Of a stretch of DNA of 64,000 nucleotides, positions 30,978 through 42,658 are shown piece by piece (position 1 is the stretch's first letter; each line of letters opens with the position of its first letter). The translations under genes were made by a program, and so were the position numbers. Under the pieces are notes generated by a model. It was not told the DNA's origin and searched no databases. It saw nothing but the letters and a program-made list of their open reading frames with translations. The stretch is from Ixodes scapularis (taxonomy: Eukaryota > Arthropoda > Arachnida > Ixodida > Ixodidae). The stretch lies in the NCBI RefSeq assembly GCF_016920785.2, contig NW_024609835.1:175064798-175128797 (forward strand), written 5' to 3'.

Positions 30978-31180
30978 ATTTTACGTTCTAAAAAAAGAAC
31001 AACAACACTGATTTTGATTGTTCGAGGTAAGTGGTTCGCGCACCGTATACTGCCTTCAACACCCGCATGGTGTTGCCGCAGGCACAGAGCTAATACGTCG
31101 TACAAATACTGTCTGTAGACATGTTGGAAGTAAACTACACGTATGAAGCAACCGTGCTTCAACCATGCTCGAGGCCTGTC

Positions 31181-31373
31181 CCAGGCACGTAGCCAAGGGG
31201 GGGGGGGGGGGGGGGGAGGGGGGGGGGGCATGGGCCCCGGCCCCCCTTCCCCCCGAAATTTTTCATTTTGTTGGGACCTTTTTTCCCTCTCCCTTTCATA
31301 CACCATTTTGTCATGGGCAAGCCCCCCCCCCCCCCCCCCCCCCTCCGAAACAGAATTCTGGCTACGTGCCTGG
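31181..31373. mobile_element. small TIR element with G and C runs at both sides
   Basis: The perfect 15-base inverted ends CCAGGCACGTAGCCA (31181-31195) and TGGCTACGTGCCTGG (31359-31373) are each followed inward by a G or C homopolymer (31197-31228 and 31322-31343). The core CAGGCACGTAG word reappears as a tight palindrome at 63635-63669. Non-coding. Frames through the homopolymers are artefacts. Confidence 0.65.
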
Positions 31374-31542
31374 CCTGCTCGCACGCAGTACTTCTGTCGC
31401 CGTCTCTTCAGCAAACATCATGTCATTTGTACCATGTACAGTTTGCTCAACTGTAATTGGCTTCAGCTCAAGTGGCCGCTTGTTGGTGCTAAAAAAATGT
31501 AATTAAATCTAATTTGTGAGGTCCCCCTTCCCCTTTCCCCTT

Positions 31543-31830
31543 TCAGGACCCCAAGTCTAGAGGTTCGCAGACTACCGCTATCTTTCTGGCCCAAGTGATG
31601 AGCTCTCGCTGTTGTTCAGAGCCCGAGCCCAGTAAAGAAATCTCCCAGGAGAAATGTGGAGGATTTAGTATGAGACGGATCCCTTCTCTGAGTGTAGTCG
31701 GGCAGACCCACGCACAGTGATAGAGTGGAGGTCAGGGAGTTGCATCCCTTGGCATTGTGCCTCGGTATCTACGGAAAACGATGTCCATGACGAAGGTGGT
31801 GTAGGTTTGGGAAGTCTGTGTTTGTATGCG
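31543..31830 (-). pseudogene. LINE ORF2 C-terminal remnant
   Basis: The minus frame reads LYHCAWVCPTTLREGIRLIL, then WEISLLGSGSEQQRELITWA and RKIAVVCEPLDLGS, and stops at 31543-31545. A YH..W.CP motif followed by WE..L.S....Q..LI..A is typical of the extreme C-terminus of arthropod non-LTR retrotransposon ORF2 proteins. Upstream (towards 31830) the frame is interrupted by a TGA just before LYH but keeps related residues. The 3' tail is purine-rich. The clade was not determined. RT and endonuclease domains are absent. Confidence 0.6.
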
Positions 31831-32904
31831 CCTCCATTCGGAAGCCTCGCGTCTACTTAGGTCTTTATATGGGGGTGGATATGTACTTCACCCGGATTGG
31901 TAGTATTCTGTAACCCGATTAAAGTTTTTGAGTTGCTGACCTTGGGGTGCATCGCGTTCTTCGGCTAAGTCGTCTGGCGGTTGACGCGGTGGCAAACGGG
32001 TCTAGTTGAGTGGCCGCTTGTTCAACTCTGCGAGTTGAGGGGGCGAACGCTGATCGTTTTTGAGAATTTTTTGGGGGGACTACTATAGCAGGGGAAAAAA
32101 AAACTAAATCGCTTTTCATGGGTTATAATGTATAAACGTCGGGAATTCAGTGAAAAGCGGTATTTGAGCAAAGTACAAAAATTGTTACACCGCCTTTAAA
32201 GGCGCCATCGCTGACAGCGAGCTTGTGCTGGGGACGGGAAAACGAAGATAGCGTTCGTGACATTTCAATTACAGTAAAAAAAAAATACGTTCACGTGCTG
32301 TAATTCAATCGTAAGCACGCATGCAATATGAGTAGCGGAACTCGTGTTGCTCTTTGCGGGGATTCAGTTTATTACATTATCGGCGCAGTATAGTTTTTTT
32401 CATTCTAAATATCATGAAATGGGAATGTAGAACGCACACCCAGGGAAGGGATATTAACGGGGTTGAGGATACCAAGAGGGGCCACAGATCAAAGGTGACA
32501 ATTGTATTCAAGGTCACGCGTTGAACCCCCCCTACAACGTTCTTCACACTTCCCCATCTTCTGCACTTTCAGCCTTCCTATATTAAAGACATCCCAAAAA
32601 GTAGCGTCTATCGGAACTGTTTAGGCGTTTCCTCACGTTTTTCTGCCTTTGAAAGGGTGGCCAGCTGCTCTTGGTTGATACGTTTGGGGAAGCATAGAAC
32701 CATTCAAATAAGATTCCACATTAGAGCGTTCCACGAGTGTTCGCACTTAATTACTGAGTCGTTTGCACACAAATGAAAGGTATACGCGAAAGTTTTCGAC
32801 ACTATTGTAGTTTTTTTTCTTCAAAATAGTACACGTTTGGAACAAACTGGCAAAACAAGGAACACAATTATTTGTGGAGGCGTTTTTGTACAAATTTCTA
32901 GTGT
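31831..32904. other. interval with nothing firmly recognised
   Basis: An acceptor-like CTTCTGCACTTTCAG at 32572 precedes 60-odd open codons starting PSYIKDIPKSSVYRN, with no recognised product and no clear donor. The rest is AT-rich. Confidence 0.3.
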
Positions 32905-33075
32905 ATGAAATGAAAGTTATATCCACAATATCGTAGTCACTCGAGTCACCACACGTTGCGTATCGAATACACCAGTGGATCAAGCAACGTTTATCGTACA
33001 CGCGCTTGTGAAAGAAAGTCGTATCCCCACTATCCTAGTTCCCCGAGTCACCACGAGTGGCGCATCCAATAAACC
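32905..33075 (+). repeat. two diverged direct repeats, about 100 bases apart
   Basis: TATCCACAATATCGTAGTCA..CGAGTCACCACACG (32920-32956) recurs as TATCCCCACTATCCTAGTTC..CGAGTCACCACGAG (33020-33058), each followed by a CGNATNNAATANACC word. Confidence 0.55.
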
Positions 33076-33640
33076 GCCGAAGAAGAGAGGGTTTCCCTCG
33101 GACAGGCCTGAGCGGGCCTCGGTGCAGAAGGGGCCGAAGCGGCGACCGTGCCGGGGAGATTGTCCACAGGCACCTTGGTCCCGCGCGTCACGGCCAGCGG
33201 GATTACTGGGCCGTGGATGCACGAAGAGAGCGGTCGCGTGGGTGCCTGCCGCGTCCGTTGGTGGCCGGGGGCACCCAGGACAGCTGTCCGCTGCCCGGGC
33301 ACACGCACGCCTGGGCTCCCGTGCGGAAACGCGATAAAGTGCCAAGTGCGCCTCATTGCGCACACAGCTGCACCGTGGCATCGGCCGCACCGCGCGTGAG
33401 CGTTCTGGGCGCGCGTGCTGCCGCAGGCGTCAACCGGCAGACCAGGCCGGCAGCCGGCCTCGGGGCGCATCCGGCCACACCGCCCCGGAGCCCGAGCATC
33501 GGGAAGCGGACATGCGGGCAAGGGCGACTCGGTAGCAGCGACGTACCCGTTAAAGGGGTGTCCTCGAAGAAAAAGATCCCCACCGATTTCCTTCAAAATA
33601 CTTGTCCCCCATAGGTAGACACGCAGAAACACGCATGTTG
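33076..33640. other. GC-rich island, nothing recognised
   Basis: Abruptly GC-rich, with overlapping open frames up to 194 codons on both strands. None shows a domain and residue composition follows the GC bias. Confidence 0.35.
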
Positions 33641-33719
33641 TTTAAAGTATGAAATGCTTTTTACAGAACCCTGCCTCCGCCCAAAAATTTTTCTACGTCC
33701 CTCCGAGCACTTCCCGCTA

Positions 33720-33995
33720 ATTTGAACGGGAGAGTTGACGTCACCTTGGCCTAAACACCAATTCAGTTTCCTCGCTAAGTTTAATTTAGTTGGAACTTGA
33801 TGTCGCGTGACCTGAGGTCACGTGCCTTATACACCAATACAGTTTCCCCGCTAAACATAGTGGGAAAATTGACGTCACGTGACCAGACATCACGTGATGA
33901 CCTACACACCGATTCAGTTTCTCGGCTAAATTTTGCGGGGAAATTGATGTCACGTGACGGATGCACCAACTCAGTTTCTCCGCTAAATTAATAAC
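33720..33995 (+). repeat. four tandem units carrying TGACGTCA-like and CACGTG motifs
   Basis: Each unit of about 60-75 bases has a TTGA(C/T)GTC(A/G)C(G/C) start, usually a CACGTGA or GTCACGTG motif, and ends ACACCRAYTCAGTTTCYYCG followed by GCTAAAT. The four repeats of CAGTTTC lie near 33767, 33840, 33916 and 33973. The motifs are known binding sites of CREB/ATF-type (TGACGTCA) and bHLH (CACGTG) factors, but here they may simply come from an amplified repeat. Confidence 0.7.
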
Positions 33996-34349
33996 CTATA
34001 GGTTCTTCACTCCCCGAAGCGACAGTCCGATGTCTTCTAAACAAATTTGAACGATGACTCCTTAAATGCAACATCCCATAATCTATAGGAGTTTCAAAAC
34101 AAGTATGCTCCCAATATCTTTTCTTTTTTTAAGGACATTTGAGCATCTGGTGCGAATTCGTGTTTTGTGAGGAGAGCTAAAGTTGGGGACTCGAGCTAAA
34201 GTTGCGGATTAGGAAGAAGGGGGAACCTCTAAGTCTCTATTTCAGCAAAAGTTTCCAAACAGTGTGATCCTGTTGAATGGAGCATGGGAAAGCACTTCAC
34301 CAGAGTGCACCTCTGTAAGGAAGTGTCCCGCTCTGTTGCTCTGGTTCTA

Positions 34350-34725
34350 CTAAACCATAGACTCCTCCATACTCACAAAGCATGGCAGTGCGACGACGGA
34401 GCCATAGAGTGCCCGGTCGAAGATTTCGAGTGCGAGGTTCTGGGATACACACAGCATCAAAGAGACATTTCTCGAGGAACCTGGACGTCAGCGCACAGCT
34501 TTCGAGGCGGTGAGGACCCCAAACACACTTTTAAGTCCTCGCGTCTCGCCGCAGCGTCTCGCGGCACCGGCGAGACGCTGCGTTTTGGCGTCTCGCCGCA
34601 GCGGGGCGCCTGTCAGGTGGCTGTCCTCTCATCCGTTGTCTGCCGCTCGTCCTTTTTTCTTTCGGCGGCAGCTCCACGTGGCAATCTGCCAGTCTTTCTC
34701 AGTGTTTAGGAAGCTATGAGTAAAC
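34350..34725. mobile_element. 363-bp TIR element (copy 1)
   Basis: 34356-34718 begins CATAGACTCCTCCATACTCA and ends in the inverted GAGAAAGACTGGCAG / CTATG pattern. Flanks CTAAAC (34350-34355) and GTAAAC (34720-34725) look like a duplicated target. The interior contains several GCGTCTCGCCGCAG words that can pair with each other. The second copy is at 53609-53970, where the flanking GGTAAA is duplicated exactly. Non-coding. Confidence 0.7.
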
Positions 34726-34987
34726 GGAGTATGCACCATTGTAATATTTACAAGTCCTCAGCCCAGCGCGCGATCTCCTCAGTCCGGCAGGCGCGCATGT
34801 TCCTCGCTTCGGAAAGCGAGCAAATCAAGCGCCATACGCACGAACACTGAAAATAGAACCGGCGAAGAGCTCCTTTTTGGGAAGGTCTACAGAATATTCC
34901 AATAGTCGCCTTCCGCGTCCTGACATCTTTGACCTATGAGACGCGCTTTGAATATGCGCAGTAGCTTAATTTAAAGATACACTTGAA

Positions 34988-35226
34988 GCCGCCTCGGTGG
35001 CTCCGAGGCGAGAGCGCTGGCCTACGGATCCCCATGTGGCGGGTTCGAATACCGGCCGAGGTGCCCGCAATCTGACGGAGGCTTATTGCGGAGGAGGCGC
35101 CGTGTAACCGAGCTTTCTGTTGCTCGTCAAAAGATCCCCAGGTGGTCGAAATTAATCCTCAGTCCTCCACTGGGGTGTGCCAGATGCCCGTCGATGGTTT
35201 GGCACGTAAAACCCCCAAATTTGACT
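34988..35226 (+). mobile_element. Ruka-like tRNA-derived SINE
   Basis: The tRNA-like head starts GCCGCCTCGGTGGCTCCGAG. It carries a Pol III A box (TGGCTCCGAGG, 34998-35008) and a B box (GGTTCGAAT, 35042-35050). The body follows with GATCCCCAGGTGGTCGAAAT, CCTCCACTGGGGTG and GGCACGTAAAACCCCCAAAT. The phrase order 'CCCAGGTGGTCGAAATTA...CCTCCACTACGGCG...ACGTAAAACCCCAAAT' is that of Ruka, a SINE described from the tick Rhipicephalus appendiculatus. It is the best taxonomic marker in the window. Non-coding, mobilised by LINE machinery. Confidence 0.88.
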
Positions 35227-35334
35227 TGAAAATTACACTTGGACCTCGTCGTCGTTGTGTATTGCCGGCATCGGGAAAAGGCCAATGATGGGGTCGGCAG
35301 CTCGGTCCCTTGATTATTAGGGATGTGCGACACC

Positions 35335-35640
35335 AGGGCCTCTGAATTCGTCAAACACAAAGTATGGGCCGAAGTTGACGGAGCGCACCAATTGGCCTAT
35401 CACGACGATGACTTCGCGCTTTTTTTCGTCGACGTCCAATCGGCGTGCTCCGCGAAATTTCTGCTCCAACTTTGTGTTTGACGAGTTTAGGGCACTGCAC
35501 CCATAGGCCTATCATGAAGATGACTTCACACTTATTTCGCCGACGCCAATCGGCGTGCTTTACGAGCTTTCTGCCCGACCTTTCTGTTTGACGAATATAG
35601 GGCCTCAGGGCCCTAAACTCGTCAAACGCAAAGCTGGAGT
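35335..35640. mobile_element. TIR element with duplicated body
   Basis: AGGGCCTCTGAATTCGTCAA (35335) and the inverted TTTGACGAGTTTAGGGC (ending 35493) form one copy. A second partial body (35504-35600) repeats GGCCTATCA, GATGACTTC and CCAATCGGCGTGCT, and CCCTAAACTCGTCAAACGCA near 35610 is another end. This is probably two nested or tandem copies of one small element. Confidence 0.6.
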
Positions 35641-37045
35641 CTAAACTTTCGTGGGCACTTCCACGAGGAGGTTCTGGTGCCTGCCACGAGGTTTTTATAT
35701 AAAATTAACGATTTCAATGTTGTTCGAATCTTTGGGCGTCCGTGTATAAGTGCTACGGATATCAAACAAAGGTCTTAAGTGAGTTGTTCCTACCTGGCGG
35801 GAGGAAACCACTGAACATGTACGAACATTGTTATATCATATATCACGAAACATTCCGAGACTACCTGTTTGGTGAATAGAAGGAGCATATATGACCCGTG
35901 CCCGCTAGTTTTGGAAGAACTTGGAGCGTAAAGATAAACGAACGACGTAAGGTCATTCGCGCCACGTTAGTCGATACTTCTCACCTCGGCAGCGCGGCGC
36001 CTCGAGTATTAGTCACAACAGACACCCCGCCCTAGGAACAAGTCTTGTGACGTCATTGGGTGTACGTGAGAGACGGTTTATGAAAAGAGCACCCTCTACT
36101 CCACATTCCGGAGCATGGATACGTATGTCAGGCAAGGAGTTAATAACCCCAACCTTAAAGTACCTCATCCAACTTCTCGGCTCATTTTCTACAGTCTGCT
36201 GTCGCCAGATTGTTAGGCACTATTAACTCTATTCAAAGACTCATCCATAAACTCCCCGAGCAAAACAGTAGTCCAGGTTCTGTAACTTTCACGAGTTATA
36301 GGTGTAATGAGGCATTAAGGCGAGAGGCGCACCCATTCGATGTGAAGTTATTAACCCTTTACCCAGTCCTCTCCTGATAAGCAACACATGTAGTGTATAG
36401 TTTGTAAAGTTGCGATATGACAGTGACTCGGATTCCGTAGGCTTTGGCACCCTTAGCTCATGGTCGGCCGTTTGTCCCGGCAGATGATTATATCCTTCGA
36501 TATTGATATTAGGTTTCTTACTCGAAAAACCCGTGTAATGCGTAAATTAATCGCTTATCTACAAACTCCACTTTACTGTCCGGTACACAAAGCAGGCATT
36601 TTTTTATATGTTTGTGAAAGCAAGAGCGCTCTTATAATCGATGTTTATATAGTGCTGCGTATATTATAACTTCGCGTTTAAAACTAAATTACGAGAAAAA
36701 AAAATATCACAGAGTTGCACCGGGGGAAAGCAGGGTCACGACCACCACCTGTTCTAAACCATTCCGTGACCAAAAACTAAGATGCGAACTTTGAGCCCAC
36801 CCGCGTATCTTTTGTTGTTGTTGTTGTTGTTTTATTTGCGATGCCGTACTTTGTTAAAAAAAGTCGCGCGTTAGAGATATATCTCCGCAACACGCAGAAG
36901 TTGTCGATCTGCAGGGCAAGCACGACCGGAGTTGACTGTGTCCTTTATTGCCAACGTTGCGTGCGCGCGGTACACGGGCACGCATGCCACGTTGTCTACG
37001 CCTTACACAGACAATGCCACCTATGGAAGACGAGGCCTGCGCGTG
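35641..37045. other. interval with nothing firmly recognised
   Basis: A plus-strand stretch near 35800 (REETTEHVRTLLYHI) has the flavour of a LINE C-terminus but was too short to assign. A TTGTTG repeat lies at 36812. Confidence 0.3.
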
Positions 37046-37250
37046 ACGTCATCGTTAGTGGACCCCCGACCGTTCCCAGAAGCGGCAAATACGCCGAATC
37101 TCGACGCTAGACGCCGCAAAGCGGCAGACGCGTCCGTCTCGGCGTCGCCGCGTGCTGTAGCGTCGCGCTGGTCGCGCTGCAGGACGCGCTGGCGGCGACG
37201 CTCACGCACGCGCGAAGCGGCGCGCTGCGTGGACCCACTAGTGATGACGT
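37046..37250. mobile_element. GC-rich foldback, 205 bp
   Basis: ACGTCATCGTTAGTGGACCC at the left pairs with GGACCCACTAGTGATGACGT at the right, with further imperfect pairing of CGC-rich inner arms. Probably a MITE. No target duplication was resolved. Confidence 0.6.
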
Positions 37251-38849
37251 TTGGGGGAGGGGAAGGGCGCAGGCCTTCCTTGGCTTCGATGTGGCATTGA
37301 ATTGATGCAGGTCGGGTGCGTGCGCATGAAAGGGCTGCGCGACCCGAGAAAGAACACTGTCCGAGAGGGCGTCTTCTTCGACAGTCACGCTTTTCGGCGA
37401 CAAGAAGCCTCGAACCGCGCCGTCCAGATTATAGGAGGTGGGCAGGACCCCCTTTTTAAGACCGCGATATGATCCTGCGAATGAAGCGAAGAACACGCAA
37501 GAACACACGCGCAGGATGTTATCTCGATGCATCCACAGTCGGGTTATTTTTTTCCCCCCCCGCTTGACTTTGGAGATTGCGCGATCGACCTGCCCATGGA
37601 ACGGACTGCACTACAACGAAAACGCTAACATAAGCTAAACGAAAACCTCAGTTCGTCGTAATCGCCCTTATGAATAACGTGGTTTCTTTATCGCGGAGCA
37701 TCGAGTTGCGCTGGGATTTGCGCGAAAGGTCGGGCAGTGTATGTATATCTCTTCAAGCGGCCGGTTCCGATGTGCAGGGCCGTGTGACCATGCCGCATGA
37801 ACCTTGTCGTTTTCGTCGCCTCCCCTTTCCCCTTTAAACTTACGTAAAGAGCGGCAACAGCAACAATCTTCTCAAGCAAACTCTCTGGCTAGAATCTCTC
37901 CAGTTTGACCACTGACGTTCTCGGCATAATTTACGTTAGGCAGCCGAATTAAACGCAAGAGTCAACGATGTGTTCGCTATTGTCGCGTTGGTACATTTGT
38001 TCTCGAGCTGAATTAAAGATAGTCATTTCTCGGTGTGCTACGGAACAACGTAGATAAATATATTTCGACTGGATATAGGAAAGATAGCTTGCAAGCTAGC
38101 TAAGTTCGCACCTTCGAAGCTATCATCAAAGGGCAATTTTGCCTATTTTTTTACGACTTTTTAGTGATGACGACTCAGAGTGTCACTCATAAAGTGTGGA
38201 AAATATGATTGAAGAGTAAGCAAGCGGATAATATTGTTTAAGTAACACCCATTTGAAACCGGAGATGACGGAGAGGAGCAAGGAGAACACTAAATAAGTA
38301 TTCTGTGTTTTCCTTCTTTTTGCTCGTCCTTTTTGATATCAAATATGTGTAACACAAAAGTTTTGTTTCTTTTGATATTGAACTCGCTCCATTCATAATT
38401 TAAGCAACGACAGCTGTTACAATTAGGCTACATGCGCGCTGATTCAGTCTCGCCGAGACTGCTTTTTAACAGGACTGACAGCGGGTGCATGAATACCTTC
38501 ATCACATTCGTCTTTAACCTTGAACAACCCATTTGACGGCGTCCCGTGTGGGATGCTGAAAGATACACCATGTGGCGTTCATTTCAGTGAACGCCGCCTA
38601 ACCTAATTAGCTCCTTTCTTAATATAAAAAAAAACAATATTTGATACGTTTTCTAAGCGTTATTCGTGGAATTCACATAAAAGTCATTCAAGTCATTCAA
38701 CGCAGAAGTCATTTAACGGCTACCTGTAAAGTAAGGCTGGAGCTTGTGTGATTTGTCATCTTTACCCCTGGTCCTCATTGAGGTAAACACCCACTCCGTA
38801 GCCCGCTCCTTGCGCGGCTGCGGCCGGGTCCGTGCATTGACTGCCTTTT
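37251..38849. other. interval with nothing recognised
   Basis: Contains a C run near 37552 and a small hairpin GGCGTTCATTTCAGTGAACGCC at 38574. No supported gene. Confidence 0.35.
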
Positions 38850-39339
38850 TGGGGCACCGGTGGACGAGAGACAACAGCAACACAGTGAGTCCGTTTTCCA
38901 CGTGTTTATTAACTCAAATGCCAACACGCTTTGCTCTTAGACAGGAAAGGTCTGGGCGCTAGCTCAATTGCCAGTATCACCTGGTCGGTTTCCCCCGCTG
39001 CCGCAATAGACAAATTCACGGAAAGTCGTAGTCCCACAAAGAAAAACCGCGCTCCGTAGAGCCAGGGTCTCTGCCGACGAGAGTCCCCGGCCGGCTTATG
39101 TAGCCTCGGAGATATGGACGCGCCCGGGGAGGCCGGTTGTATAGTCGCGTCCACTATCACTCTCAAGGGTGCGCCGGCGGCACATTCACCCTGCGTGGGC
39201 GAGGGAGGGTCGCACCCTTCGGGGAATGCCGCCACGGTTCCTCGTACGCGGGCAGCCGCCGCCATTGGTGAAGACGACTCCCACGGCCTACTTAAAGCTA
39301 GGCCTAGATAGGGATATAGGGAACCCCATGGTTCCCACA
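38850..39339 (-). mobile_element. LTR of a retrotransposon, about 490 bp
   Basis: The minus strand starts TGTGGGAACC at 39339, has a TATA-like CTACATAAG (39094-39103) and an AATAAA (38905-38910), and ends GGTGCCCCA at 38850. The 5'-TG...CA-3' ends, promoter then polyadenylation signal, and a pyrimidine-rich tail (GTTGCTGTTGTCTCTCG) are standard LTR parts. No convincing tRNA primer site follows and flanking 5-mers do not match, so it may be a solo or rearranged LTR. Type (Gypsy, BEL or other) unknown. Confidence 0.55.
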
Positions 39340-40920
39340 AGCTGGAACACATCTGCGAAAAACCACCTGACAGACGCAGGGTACATGCGATAGCCAAATA
39401 AAAATAAAAATAATTGAAAGCATGAACCGGAAGTTTGACAACTCAGGCACATTGATACTTTTTAGAAGTTTCTGACTTGAACACGAACGTTTTTGACTGG
39501 GAGTCGTGTAATTTCATTCAAAGTAAACATCTATGCAATTCAATTTTTGAGGGAAGACAATTCATGGAATGTATTGACATACCCAAAAAGACTTACTAAT
39601 ACCTAAACGTGTGACTATACTTAATCATTCGACGGAGCAGAGGTCCCGGGTTCGATACCCTGACCAGGCGGAGTTTTTCGGTCGCGCACCAGTCACTTAG
39701 TTGTGTTTGGAGATTTGTGTTTGTCCTTTGACTTCCTTGTTTCCCTTCTCCAGGGATTATTTTCGTCATTACTGTCCAGCTGGCTTGCTCCTTTTCATTT
39801 AATTGCATTATAATCATAGCCACTATGCCTGTTTTTAAAGCTCCGAGATTGAAGCGAACTACGAAACGCCAAATCAATTGAAATAATAATTTAAGAAATA
39901 CAAGCAACACGGAAGTCAATATTTTCTCGGTTCGATTCAGGTCCTCAGCTCCAGCACTCCATTATGTGAGCCATTAAAAAAAAAGCATCAACAGAGGTTT
40001 TTGGACATTGGAATTTTATCACCGGACGTACGAACTGAACGCTCTCCGCCGTGCTGCTTCTTTAGATCAACACACCATCTCTCTCTCTCTCTAGTTTTTT
40101 TTTTTTTTTCCTTCGCACCCAGAAGAGAATGGAGACAAACTTGGACAAAGTTCGCCCTCTTCGTCCTTCCTCCCTCCCTCCTCGGCAAGGAAACGTCTCC
40201 AAAGGGGTGGAGGGGAGGGGGGGGGGGGGGGTGGCATGTTGACGCCTTCATAGCTGTTCCGTAATTTTATAGGGGTGGACTGCTTCGGACAGAATAGACC
40301 TTCCCGGGAAATCCTGTGAGACCTCATGGTTACTTCCAGTCAACGTTACTAGAACGCTCAGTTGGGAAACTCGCCGTCGAAACCTGGGCCGCTGGCGTCC
40401 ACCGAGACCGAGCTAAATGCGACAACAGCGCCACTCTTTATCGTTTGTCTGTACTGTTCTCACCTTGAGCTTTTTGAAAGCCTGTTTTTGCGTAAAAACA
40501 AACAAAAAAAAAAACTCTTTTTGTATGAAATTTATTGGAGTTTGGTACAAAAAGAGGGGCGCGTTATGTTTTTGAAATCTTTAGTTTGCAGGGTTTTGCG
40601 GCACAATTAATATTGTTTTTATACAACCATGCCTCAGCGGGGCCTTCAGGTAGTGCGTCCCGACCTAGGTGCATTTTAACTTCGGTAGTTTGACGCGGCG
40701 CGTCCGCTGGGGAGACGGGGGTGGCACTCCTGTAACCTCTTCCGCTGTATCTGTTCTTAAAGCCGAAGTATAAGTCATGTGCAGTTCCTCAAGTGGCCGC
40801 TGCGGGAGAAATGGTGGCGTTGTGTTCGTCATTAGCTCGGTGCTCGGAGACAGATTCGGGACACTTTTTCAAAGCTGTCTCTATGGAAATTTCCCAACTG
40901 AGTGTTTTAGTAACGTTGCT
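39340..40920. other. interval with a tRNA-like B box and low-complexity runs
   Basis: CCCGGGTTCGATACCC (39645-39660) is a good B box and probably a SINE scrap, but no A box is evident. T-rich and TC runs occur at 40079-40110 and a G run at 40211-40230. No supported gene. Confidence 0.35.
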
Positions 40921-41020
40921 CCCAGTGCTGGGCAGTAACGCGATACCAGTAACGGCGTTACCGGAACGCCTTACTTTTTCGGTAACGTAGTAACGTTCTC
41001 GTTACAGCTGATTGACTTTG
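40921..41020 (+). mobile_element. terminal fragment of a hAT-like element (GTAACG type)
   Basis: Starts CCCAGTGCTGGGCAGTAACG and continues with alternating GTAACG/CGTTAC words (ACGGCGTTACCGGAACG, GGTAACGTAGTAACG). CAGTGCTGGGCAGTAACG ends with GTTAC-rich subterminal repeats are widespread in hAT-type elements. The opposite end was not found. Confidence 0.5.
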
Positions 41021-42658
41021 TAGATCCGTACATCCTGCACCTAAACATGTTTATTGCTTGCGGAGCATTAGAATTTAGGCGGAATAGGGTATAGCTATTT
41101 ATTCTCGGATGATATATGCGATGTCCAATTAGTTCCAACGCGCTTATCTGACACCGGAGAAGGTGTCTGTCGTTTAATTCTCACGTGTGGCCTGCTACTA
41201 CAGTCTTCCAAAAATTACCGACCACATCATCAATACTTATAGCCACGAAACTTGGGGTAATTTTATTTAAAGCATCTGTGGGCCCGTTCCATCCAGAGGC
41301 TGGGTATTTCTATCGTCGCGTTTTGGGCAGCTCACATTCGAGCCTGACGCCTTCGCACTCAGGCCTGTTGCTGCGCACGGTGTGTGTACTGAGTGCGTCT
41401 CTGTCGTACCGGCCACAGTAAATCCCAACTCTGTATCGTTGATCAGTTGTAAAATAAAAAAAAAGCCTAAGTTAGCACTTCGTTTCTTAACTACCAAGAA
41501 CTCCTTCCCGTCGTCAGTCATTCCATTACACCAGCTTCTAAATACGTTTTCGATTTGTCTTTAAGTACTTTATTCGACCAGAGGCAAAGTTTATGAGGGT
41601 ACGTATTCTTCCCAAACTTGTTGCCCTGATGGAGCGTGACTTTGGTGCGAAACGTGGTTGATACTTACTAGCTTTAGCAGCTTCGCCTAGCGTCCACTTC
41701 CCATTTCAGTAAAACATGGCATATAGGAGCGAACAAAACGCCCAAATACGCACAGTGTTGTCATGGCCAGGTTCAACGCCAGCGATGCTGCCCAACGCTA
41801 TGATTACCTGTCAGCCAACAGCAGCCTTGTTGCGCACATAAATCAATGGGTTCCATGAACTGAAAAAAAAAGTGTAAACACTCATGTAAAAAAAAAAGAA
41901 TAAATAATTTGTTTTTGGGTTACTCACGTCAGAGATCCTCACCTCGGTAGATATCTGTGGATTCCCGCAAGAAGCAGGAGCTTGTTGCGTCATACGTTCT
42001 GGAGGCTGCGGTAGAACCTCCGCGTATCGTACTCGTCCTCAGCAACTTGCCGCTTTTCTTATTATGTTTTTTTTTTATCCAACCTGAAGATGCGTGCATT
42101 AGAAGAAAACAAAATGACTACAACTTTCTTTGAAATTATAAACAAGTATACACAAGGAGATAATACTGCTTTTCATCAGTCAAAAATGTGTCATTCTACA
42201 GCGGTAGCTGTTATTGCCTATTCCCGGCAAAAGATGCTCATGTACGAACGCAACCCCACATTGCAGCAAAGGGACTGCTCTTCCTTTTCCCGTTGTTCCT
42301 CACACACGGTGAGGCCCTCTCTCTCTCTCTCTTTTCCCCTTGACCCCTGTGGGCCGCCGCTACTCCGAAGAACCCACGTCATCGCGGGGAGATCGTTCTT
42401 CTATCCACCCCCCCCTCCCCCCCCCCCCCCCCCCTTTCTAGCAGCCGCCGTTGCGCAATACTCACGATGGGACACGCTCCCTCGCCTCCCTACTGCCGCC
42501 GCCCAGGTTCCGTTCTCGTGTACTCTCCGCGCCTCTACAGAACAGCTCATGTACTTACTTGGGGTTCTTTCACCGCAGGCGCGGTCACGGGCACTTCCGT
42601 TCTAAAAGAAAACTTCAACCAGAGAAAAAACAAAGAAACACGTGTCTTTGTGTTCTCT
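41021..42658. other. interval with nothing recognised
   Basis: Contains T, TC and C runs (42306-42330 and 42405-42434). Minus-strand donor lookalikes near 41924-41950 (GAG then GTGAGG, GAC then GTGAGT) are not supported by a recognisable exon. Confidence 0.35.

Noticed and set aside
31143..31506. Glycine- and proline-rich frames
   Set aside because: They are reads through G and C homopolymers inside a TIR element.
32573..32775. 68 open codons after a good acceptor (PSYIKDIPKS...)
   Set aside because: No donor, no start, no recognisable pe ptide. Open frames of this size occur by chance in AT/GC mixed DNA.
35770..35960. REETTEHVRTLLYHI-like LINE tail
   Set aside because: Suggestive of a LINE C-terminus but too short, with several stops and no second supporting motif.
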